NCBI GenBank assembly: GCA_029216955.1
Contig: JANAVB010002199.1
Span: 14,941,417 to 15,005,416, forward strand
Direction: 5' to 3'
DNA from: Iris pallida
Lineage: Eukaryota > Streptophyta > Magnoliopsida > Asparagales > Iridaceae
Length of the DNA: 64,000 nucleotides
The position numbers were made by a program, and so were the translations under genes. The notes under the pieces are model-generated. The model did not search any database. It worked only from the letters and a program-made list of their open reading frames with translations, and had not been told where the DNA came from. Each line of letters begins with the position of its first letter. Position 1 is the stretch's first letter. This document shows positions 55,105 through 64,000 of this stretch, piece after piece.

Positions 55105-58100
55105 TTAGTTGTTGTTCCCTCCCTCCAAAACTTCCGCTGCCCGCTGCCTCATCATTTCCATAACTTGAGCCCTACGCCTCGAATCAGATTGCCGCTGCGA
55201 CCTTTTCAAGTGTTCCTTCAAATCCCTGAACCGAAAAAGGAAAAAATTTCTCAAAGTCAAGATTTTAATGCAACCTGACTGATGATGTTAACTCGATCTA
55301 TATATACATCAAAGCGAATATGAAGATATGGGTTCGATCAACGCACTTGCAACGTGGCACAGGGCATACTGATTCCTTGCAAGCTTGGGCATGAGATTGC
55401 AGCAGGTACCACATCTTCTTGCAGTTCAGGCAACCTCCGGCAGCACGTGTCTTGCATTGCATGCCGTGGCGGAAAAGGCCTTTAATCTTTCGGCAGTTGG
55501 GGTATTGGCATTGCGGAGAACGACAGTCAGAGGCATGGGCCAGAAGATCAAGCATGCCTCTTATCTGCATCATGCCAGAAATTTGGCGAGAACACAATTA
55601 CGAGACCATCATTTCAAATAATGCAAGAACTACTTAGCATCAACATTAAACACATCAAAATAAAGGAAAAGAAATAAAACGTAATGTCCCCAGAGAGAGT
55701 CATCTGCAAAGAGTTACACACTAGTTGTTGCATAGAGAAGAATTATAACTCCATGTTATAACAAAACACCAAACAAGAGGAGCTTATTCTACTGTGAATT
55801 TAATATGCCTAGTCTTTAAAATTTCTTCCTAGCTCGAGCAACTTTGGAGACATAAAAATGGACCGAAAGATCTAACAATCAATGATGTACTGATTTCCAA
55901 CTTCAATTCGGACAATAAATTGTTCAAATATCATGTCTTTTAGTGTTTGCCCGACATTCAGTGGTCTCCTTTTATTAGATAACTTTACCTTCCAGTAAAT
56001 GTCTTTGATATCTTAGCCGGATACAATCTATTCATAGCTAGTCGAGATATACATCATTTGGCTTTGCTAAATTATGACGGCCCCTAATGGAGATACTACC
56101 TCAGATTATATATACGGAACTTAACCATGCCAACGAAACCCTAACCGTTGTATCCAACTAGAATGCTAGGCTGGAATGTGAACCATTGAGGCTATAATAT
56201 GTCAATCATCCTGGACTAGTGCTGATAATCTAATGGAACTACATAGTCGTTCAATTACCAATGCAGAAAGATATAAAATGATCTCAATGGCTCACCAAAA
56301 GTTCAAGTGATCCTTGCCTACTACTCTCACTTTATTGGAACAATAATGATCCCCCAAAAGTAACTGAGAGAATTCACATCTAATTGGACTAGCCATACCA
56401 CAGAAGAAATACATGTAAAAGATATGCTACCAAGATGTCTAGACATGTAAACTTATAATAACAATGGGAATGCGTTTAGAAGAGAGAGGAGGAGATTATG
56501 TTATTCCATGATCAGCTTGTATCCATCAATGCCCACTGTAACAAAGATCAAGTTCTCTGTACTACTGTAAGGTCTTATTAAGGAACCAAAATTGATTTGC
56601 TTCCTACCATTCAAATTAATCTCACTCCAACACAATTAACAGTTCTGTGCCAGACGAACAGGCAATAATCCACACAGGTTCTAGTTATGTTTTGGCACTA
56701 TAAATAATTCTGTGCATATGTATGCAGCAACAAACATTATAGTCAACGCTGAAGGGAACCGGAATTTGATAGAATAACAGATCTTCATATTTGATAGCTC
56801 GAAATATGTTAAGACATCACAAGCTAAACCTATGTAAATCATAATAAGAGTCTGATGTCACTGCAAGTAAGCAACATATAACGTTTTGGCTACTCACTCA
56901 TCCGAATATGTCAATTTTGTTGCCCATGTACTATAATAAACATGATTTAAACAGCCAATCATAGTCAGGTAGTGAAAACCTTCCATCTTATCTAAATTGT
57001 AACAACGATTAGGAACAAGCCTCTTATAGACGAGACTAGAGTATATTAGCAAGCAATAGCAGCAATAAGGAAACAAACAAAACAATATTTTCCTTTTTGG
57101 GAAACATGTTGGTATATGCTTTTGTTCAAATAGTAGCTTCACTTGCTGTAAATTTGGCATGGGTAATTTTCATTAGTGTACCTAAGTGAAGCTAAAACAT
57201 ATACCAGTAATCAAACTAAATTACCTATGCCAAATTTACAGGAACTCCATTTCTAATTATTCTTTCAATGGATACTCGGATAAAGAAGGGAAATCTAACC
57301 TAAGTTACCTATGCCAAATTTACAGTAAACTCTCGTTTGAATTATTCTATGAATGGGTATTCGGTTTGAGAATGGAAATCCAAAAAAAGTGGTAAAATCA
57401 ATACACACTTCTTTTTGGATTTACTACAGGATGTATTTCACACAATAAGCATGCTGTTAGCAAGATGTTTAATTGCAACTCGATGGCACCCTCGTCAATA
57501 CTACATCCTATAGAACAAAAAATAATTCAAGGCAACACAATGATATTCTAGAAACCCAAAAACCAAAAAAAATTAAGTACCTGTAAAACATGTTTCTGTT
57601 GGGCTTCATGACTTTGGTGATCAGCGATGGATAGATTGGCTGTTAACTTATGAGGATGATCAATCCCTCTATCAGAACAGGCATCACACACATCAACATC
57701 AGGGCATATTTCACAACGCCAACCCTGACCAGGTTCTATGTCCTGATGGCAAAAATTACATGTTCCAATAAATGCAGGTGCACTTGGATTATGGAGGTGA
57801 TATAAGACCATCATTGAGGAATGCTTGGCACGGCGCAAAGTGTCATATTGATAATGGTTTCCTTGACAAAGGCCCAGAAATGCTTGTCTACTATCAAAAA
57901 ACTCGCTTTCTAAAATCCCATCTTTATCTGTAGTATCTAATGGAACGCCATTGATTTCAACCTGATTATGATCATTAAGTAGAGTAAAATTGGGGGGAAA
58001 GGTATCTTTCACAGATATGGTTAGGTATCATTCAATGGGGATAGATCATTAATATACTAACTCACCGGTAAGAGATCATGCATGTCCCTACTATTCACAG

Positions 58101-61100
58101 GATGCCTACCCCATTCATCAAGTTTTTGTTCTGCATCGTAGCATCTGCACAAGATTAAGGAATAAGTTTGTAGACTAACATTTGGAAGAGTATCATAACT
58201 ACTCATCCATATAATAACTAAGCAAAAGTTCAGACAAAGAACACTAAATAAACAGGGACTCATCCATAATAATCTTTCAAAGCATAAACATAATAATCTT
58301 TATCTACCAGTCAATCTGGTAGCAATGTTCCTGGTATAATATATATGAGCATACACTGCGAGTAAAGATGAAATGCTATGGTTAACAAAATCTCCAAATT
58401 GAAACATTGTGTAAAAGATACCAAAGGATTACTTCCATAGATGCGATGGAAGAGGAAGAGCTCAGTCAGATGGCAAGAAGCATACAGATCCATTATTTGT
58501 TCAATAAGCTATCTCAGTTAATTTTGAACATTTCATTCAAGTCGATGACTATAAAAAAGAATAACTCAAATTTTCAAGTGAAAGCACACATAGCTGCACA
58601 AACAAAGCTCTCACCGTAATCTAAAGAGAAAACATACATAAAAAAGGGTAAACATCACATGATAATCATCACCCACAATGAAAAGGAAAAAAGTGTTACA
58701 AGGGGGGCCATACCCAGTCCAGTTGTTCATTTGGACCAGCTCATGGGCAAAAGGAATTTATTAAATGATTCTGTATACTTTATTTTTATTGATACTCCTC
58801 TTATTGTGGTGCTTCCTGTTATTTCATAGAGTAAACAAACTTTGCAACATATTGTCATTGCTAGTAACTACATCCATCCTCTTTACCTTTTTTTCTTTTC
58901 ATTTCTAAGTCTGTTAAATTTATGGTCACAAAATGTATTAATCTTTATTTGTAGATGATAATCTTGCTAACTTGATTGTGCCTCAAGAAACATTTAATTT
59001 TCTCCATTACCTAATTATTTCTATGATTCATGCTTCTAGTTTGAGAAGCATAAAGAATATATACACGGTGAAGTTGAATGGTACTATCTCCTACAAGAGG
59101 AAGCATTCTGACTATTTGTGGGGTCACAGAGCAACTCCAATATCTCACTGCCTCTCCTGTCGGCACCTCCAATCCAACATTCTCAATCATGTTGTCATGC
59201 GGTGCGAGAACTAGTGTGATGACTAGGGTCTTCAATAGCAGGCCAGGGAGGCCAATATCTCTTCCAATGCTATGTTCCATCTATACCACACGCCAGACTT
59301 GGGGCACCAAAGCATATGTACCTCACAGTGACATCTCCCGCTTCCACACTCTTTGTGGACATATTTTTACTCTTCAACTAGGAGAACCCTGCTACTTCAC
59401 CTCCCTCAAGGATAGGTGGGACCATGGGATGAGTTAAATGAATATCATCCACTCACTGCAGATATCTCTACTAAGATACATACTTTTTGTTGCCAAGTTC
59501 CTCTCCGCTCTTTACCCAACAATAGCCCCAAGACATAATATCACGGACTCAACTTTACTCTCTTCTTGCAACCTTTGACTGCCTCATGCGAGTCACTATG
59601 TCCTCTAAACCTACAGTCATCACGGTTCTTACTACTGCTCTTCTACTCTCTATGTTATCAGTACCCACCTTCTGGAGGTCGTTGAGTTACACCTACCGGT
59701 TTATGTGCTCATTGTGGTTGCACGAACAATGTCTCAAAGTTCTGCTGGATAAAGTTGGACAAGCCTGATTAGGAGCATCTTCAGTTAGAGATACCGTCCC
59801 TTCTCCACCAAGTTCTAGGAATTCTGCTCCATCAATGTCGCATTCCTTGTGTATCACCTCTAATCGCTCTATGACTCACTTAGATAAAGAGTAAGAGTGT
59901 ACGCTTCGCTATCCCTCACATCGCTCCTATGCATATCCTTCACGGCAGCCAACCTTTGTGTTTAGGTACCAGTGGCTTTTATATGTCCCAGCCTTGTGGT
60001 TGGTCTTAGACTATGGTGTTTCCTTCACATGACAGACCCCTCACTTTTTCACTCGGCTTTTCTTGCTCTTCTTCTCATTCTCATATTTATATTGCCAATA
60101 GGCAGCCATGTTACTGGGTAGGAGTAGTTGAGTCATCCACTACTCTTACTCTGTAACGTGTTCTTTGTGCTCCACATTTTCTTGTCAGTTATCTTTCCAT
60201 TAGCCGTCTTTCACAATCTTTACACTACTTAGTTATATTCTTTCATTCTTATTATATATTTCAGGATCTTTAAACATAGAAGAGATTGGTGGGGATATTG
60301 ACGCATCGACCACTATTGCATTGATGACTAGGCACCAAACATCACTACAACCTTTTCAACTTCATCTATCTTACCTCTTCAGTGATTATTGTCCTCTTGG
60401 GCATCCCTCTTCCTAAAAGCTCAAGCAATTACTGCCACTGAATTGACTACTTTATATACATTCAATACTTAAGTTTGTAGTTAGGCAAGCATTATCTTTC
60501 TTTTTTCCTCAAGTCGACAAGCAGATCTTAATCCCCATTTGGCTGGGTTAATTCGGACATTTGGGGTCCCAATGTCGTGTTCCTTCTGTTTTTTGCTTAT
60601 CTATACTTCATCATGTTTATTGAGGATCACTCTTGCCTCGCTTAGATTTATATATTAAAGATTTGATCAAAAACTTACAGTATGTTTCAACTTTTCATCA
60701 AGAAATTAAAACACAATTTGTCTATACTTTTGTACTTATAATGTTTCAGAAGAATCAGAACGTATGCATCTTGATTTGTATATTTATTGTGTTTCGTATG
60801 ATAGTATTCGCCAAACATCTTTTGCCTATACTTCTTCCCAACAGAATGGCGTTGCTGGAAAAAATTCACGATCTCCATGATATTGCTCATACTGTTATGA
60901 CCCAAATGCATATTCCAAAAGAATCAAGGAGTGATACTGTCTTTACCGCATCCTTCTAGTTAACCAAATAACTTCTTATGTCATTGATAATCAAATTCCC
61001 TATTGATGACATTTTCCCACAAAGCCAGATTGAAGTCCAATGTGAAAAAAGAAGAAATTAGTGAATGAAATTTGGCTGGGGTCTTCTTGATCCCATCCTT

Positions 61101-63576
61101 TCTCTCTCTCTCAAAAAGAAAAAGAAAAAGAAGATATTAGAAATAGAAAACCAAAGAATTTTAATCATTCTTGGCATTACATGATGTGTTTACCTTACAT
61201 GACGTGTTTACCTATATGTTGCCAGGCCTACTGGATACTTCCTTATGAAAAAGGTGCACAAATTTCAGTATGTAGCAAGCTTGTTTTGAAAGAACACTTA
61301 CTTTTCACAAAGCTTGAATTTTTTGCACTGATTGCAAACCCAGCATGTTCCAGAAACCATAAGAAGACAGCAATGTGTGCATGAATGTTGCAAATGGACC
61401 ATGATAAAGTCTTCCTTCATAGGGCGAATGGTTTCGCCAAGCTGTGGAATGGTGTAGATGTTATAGACAAAATAAATAAAAGTTTCAATACTCAGAGATA
61501 TATAATACGGTAAGTCTATTGGTACTGATTATCAGCTAAAAAGGTGGACAACAAGGGTAAGATAAGAATGAATAAGGACCAATATAGTAGCTAAAAGCCA
61601 TCCCAATCCAATAGAGTACATATAAGAAGTTTCTGACGCAGATGAGCATGCGACCTCAAACTTCAATAAGTACAGCTTAAGACAAATGCTTCAATCTCTT
61701 TATAATAATATAGCCAACAACTAAACGGGAGGCAATGAGAAAAAATGGCCAACTAAGGGGACCGAGATGGATAATCTGCAAGCATCCGTGAGTCGTGACA
61801 CTCTCAGATATCAGAGAAAGTGTTTACCCTGGTGTTATTCAACGAGGGGACCGAAATGTGGTTGAATCGGTATGGGAACACAACACTCGGGGGTAATGTC
61901 AATGTTACCAAGATAATTTTCGACTAATACCATCGTAGGGGTTGACTAATACCATGGTAAGGGTGCCACAACGTACGACGTTTTTTACTTCTTTCATTCA
62001 ACAAGGGTGCCAAAAGGGTGATGATTCAGTGTGGAACTACATCCTCCTAAGGCACGTGGTGAATCGGTAGAGACAACATCACGTCGATGATGATAACAAC
62101 TGTAACAAGTGAGGAAGGGTCAAGTCAAAGACTCGACAAGGGTTTCGAGTTTGACGAATACGGCGGGACACATCAAACAATGAAGTAACGAGAGGGTTCA
62201 CTCGGATGTCTACTTGGTATTGTCTTTATTGATCTTCTCTCCAACAATGGCAACAATGGATTTTGAACAGGAATCTCTCCGGGGATCTAATGAAATGCAG
62301 TGGATTTATCCCCAAGTTTTTATCTAAAATAAAATAAAATAAAATGGCGGCATAAGAAAAGAGCTCACTTTTTTCATCACAAGATTATCCAAAGATAAAT
62401 TTGCAGAAAGGTCAGTTTGGTCAGCCGCTTTTAGTGCCCTTTTTGTCATAACCTTTCTAGTCTTTCCTTTCTTCTGCTGCTTTCTACCATCCTCTTCTTG
62501 GCGAAGTTTATTTATCGTCTCCTCAGCGGCACCTGGCCAGTAATCACCATCAAAATATGGTACACGAGCTGCAGTGACCTTGGCCTTGCATTCATCGATA
62601 GTTGCAAAGAAATGATCATATAGATTGGTGAGCTCAACAACTACATCTTCCTTCTCAGCTTTCCGCAGCATAGCCAAATACCTGATACAATCAAATACAA
62701 GACATTCAAGTTAAATGTGGAGGGTGTGACTATAACCCCCAAGGTACAGAAGAGAACTAAATTTCAGAGGATAAGACTCACCATTCCCGGAGCTTGTCAG
62801 ATTTTGGTGTCTTCTGAATCTCAGGATGGCAATATAAGATATAATCTTCACCCTTTAGCGGAGGACAAGCCCATATGTAGCAACTTGTGAAACCCCGTTT
62901 CTTGCAATACTCGAGATATCCTATCTGCAACAAGGGAAAACTCATAACAAGTCACTCTTAGATTATTGATAATATAATATAAATTCAGAAAAGGTAATGT
63001 CATCAAAAACAAAGTGCCAGATAGAAGATAGAAAAAGATTATTTGGCAAAAAGTGTGTGAATAATCAAAACAAGAACATTAAACAAAAAACAAAGATTAC
63101 GAGCAAAAGTACCAGAATTTCATGATAAACAAAGGTACGCAGTGCTTCGCCCGTCACTGTTTTAATTTCAGGCCTGAAATACTTGACAGAATCCAGATAC
63201 GAAAGATAAACCCGGCGCTGATTCGGAAATTGGCATTCTGAACCAAATTCTTGGACATGCATGCCAAACAGGCATACTTCTACACCTTCTATCTTCTGAA
63301 ACAACAATATAACCTGCACAAAAGTGATAGATTTATTTTAAATTGAACAGTAGTGGTGAGAACATAAGGAACTCAGTTTTTTCGTAAGTTCTTTATAAAC
63401 AAAATCATTGGAACCAAAAGCACATTTTCAGAAACAAGATTCTTCACCTTAGATTTATAAGGAAATTCTTTGACGTAATTTTCTTCCGGGAAAATCTCCA
63501 AAAACCATTGCTTCACTTCCAATTTTTTTTCAACCGATGATACAACTCTGACCACAAGTGCTTCAGCCCCTGGTAC
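55105..63576 (-). CDS. HAC1-like: HAC-type histone acetyltransferase (CBP/p300-like), C-terminal 574 residues, 5' part outside window
   Basis: Nine exons from 5' to 3': 63,448-63,576; 63,113-63,313; 62,782-62,924; 62,369-62,681; 61,302-61,441; 58,066-58,144; 57,581-57,961; 55,347-55,564; 55,105-55,225. All junctions have GT/AG and phases agree; total 1,725 bases with stop TAA at 55,105-55,107. Product: nuclear coactivator acetylating histones. KAT11 catalytic core spans exons 1-5 ([40 protein letters not shown], a [16 protein letters not shown] segment, [14 protein letters not shown]). First ZZ finger in exons 5-6 (CTHCCLL...[13 protein letters not shown]); second ZZ finger in exon 7 ([20 protein letters not shown]...HPHKL); TAZ-type finger in exons 8-9 ([38 protein letters not shown]) with a basic tail. 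Domain order and spacing fit plant HAC1/HAC5/HAC12 proteins. N-terminal TAZ and PHD regions should lie right of the window. No breaks seen. Confidence 0.95.
55565..57580 (-). other. HAC intron between second ZZ and TAZ exons
   Basis: About 2.0 kb. It contains an inverted/direct repeat trio of the word acctatgccaaatttacag: inverted at 57,135-57,160, direct at about 57,223-57,242 and 57,307-57,326. Otherwise no feature; short ORFs are chance. Confidence 0.75.
58145..61301 (-). other. HAC intron carrying a decayed copia element
   Basis: About 3.2 kb, the largest intron of the visible gene. Its middle to 3'-coordinate part is retrotransposon debris on the opposite strand; a short A/G-run (aaaagaaaaagaaaaag) lies near 61,115. 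Confidence 0.75.
59450..61020 (+). pseudogene. Degenerate Ty1/copia gag-pol fragment (integrase region recognisable)
   Basis: Plus strand, antisense to the host gene. Across several frames it reads remnants of the copia integrase: a ...NSDIWGS stretch (HSDIWGP in intact elements, about 60,545), a HHVY..DHS-like stretch (about 60,610), FHQEIKTQF (about 60,700), then [17 protein letters not shown] at about 60,813-60,865, equal to the QQNGVAERKNR block with the catalytic Glu changed to Gly. Many stops and frameshifts. Left limit uncertain; LTRs not found. Confidence 0.7.
61442..62368 (-). other. HAC intron between KAT11 exons 4 and 5
   Basis: About 0.93 kb. Nothing recognisable beyond repeated gaggggaccgaaatg / gggtgccaa words around 61,740-62,060. 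Confidence 0.7.
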
Positions 63577-64000
63577 CTGAAAATGGACAATGAAACGGTA
63601 ACAAGAGATGAATTTTAAAGCACTAAATTTTGACAACTGGCATCGCATTTCAACCAAAGAACATCAACAAAAACAGAATCATATGATTTTCTTTATCACA
63701 TTCTACAAAGCAAGAAATAAAATTAACAGATCCTTTAACTTCTGTGAACTAAAAAGCCTTTACAGGCAAAATCAACTGAATTATAAGACAGATTTTACCA
63801 TTATATATTTACATTGCAAAGGCACCCACAAGGTCGACAAAATGCAGTTATAAACTAATGTAACGGTAATTAATCTACAATTCTCAAGATTATTAACTTT
63901 GTTTAAAGATGCATTTTCTGTGTTAGATATTAGATTACTTGCATGCAAATCTAGATAGTTCCATGAGTTATGAAGTCAAAGGTCATGAGAATTGAGATAT
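63577..64000 (-). other. HAC intron continuing past the window edge
   Basis: A/T-rich; no further KAT11 coding seen, so the upstream exon lies beyond position 64,000. Confidence 0.7.

Noticed and set aside
59078..59437. 119-codon plus-strand ORF as a host gene
   Set aside because: It is antisense within a HAC intron, beside copia debris, and resembles no protein family I know.

Overview
This window is plant nuclear DNA, most likely from a eudicot. One host gene is recognisable: the 3' half of a HAC-type (CBP/p300-like) histone acetyltransferase on the minus strand at 55.1-63.6 kb, with nine intron-separated exons and the 5' part beyond the right edge. Almost everything from 1 to about 53 kb is layered transposable-element DNA.

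Layout. 1-3.3 kb: the 3' part of a long Ty3/gypsy LTR inserted into a Ty1/copia remnant (RNase H plus 3' LTR). 3.3-5.6 kb: copy A of a dispersed repeat unit that carries a snRNA-type promoter element and a shortened 7SL (SRP) RNA-like sequence. 5.6-11.3 kb: a Mutator-like element whose transposase reading frame is open, but whose downstream OTU-protease region is frameshifted and split by a solo LTR with a 5-bp target duplication. 11.3-22.3 kb: a minus-strand Ogre/Tat-type gypsy element (ORF1, gag, PR, RT, two RNase H regions, integrase) inactivated by two stops and a frameshift. It sits in the gag of a Tekay/Del-like element whose leader and very long LTR follow to about 28.9 kb. 28.9-30.05 kb: an oppositely oriented LTR end. 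30.05-34.9 kb: a stack of nested MITEs and copy B of the 7SL-bearing unit. 34.9-45.9 kb: a 3.3-kb LTR with its own target duplication, interrupted by a complete young LTR element (35,564-43,241; identical 5-bp target duplications, PBS, two 2,109-bp LTRs) whose 3.46-kb interior has no coding capacity. 45.9-47.4 kb: a MULE-like two-exon fragment with a hairpin-rich intron. 47.4-52.4 kb: more MITEs and copy C of the 7SL-bearing unit. 52.4-55.1 kb: mostly unassigned A/T-rich DNA and the HAC 3' flank.

The intact transposase frame, the young non-coding LTR element and the recently inserted hAT MITE suggest that some mobile-element activity is recent. The HAC gene tolerates a decayed copia element in an intron. 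The most unusual signals are (i) three copies of a 7SL-RNA-derived sequence with a USE-type promoter inside a dispersed repeat, (ii) a near-perfect long hairpin in the MULE transposase intron, built from a motif that recurs in an intron 40 kb away, and (iii) LTRs built of compositionally distinct word-repeat blocks.

All assignments come from reading the sequence and from family knowledge; no database search was run.
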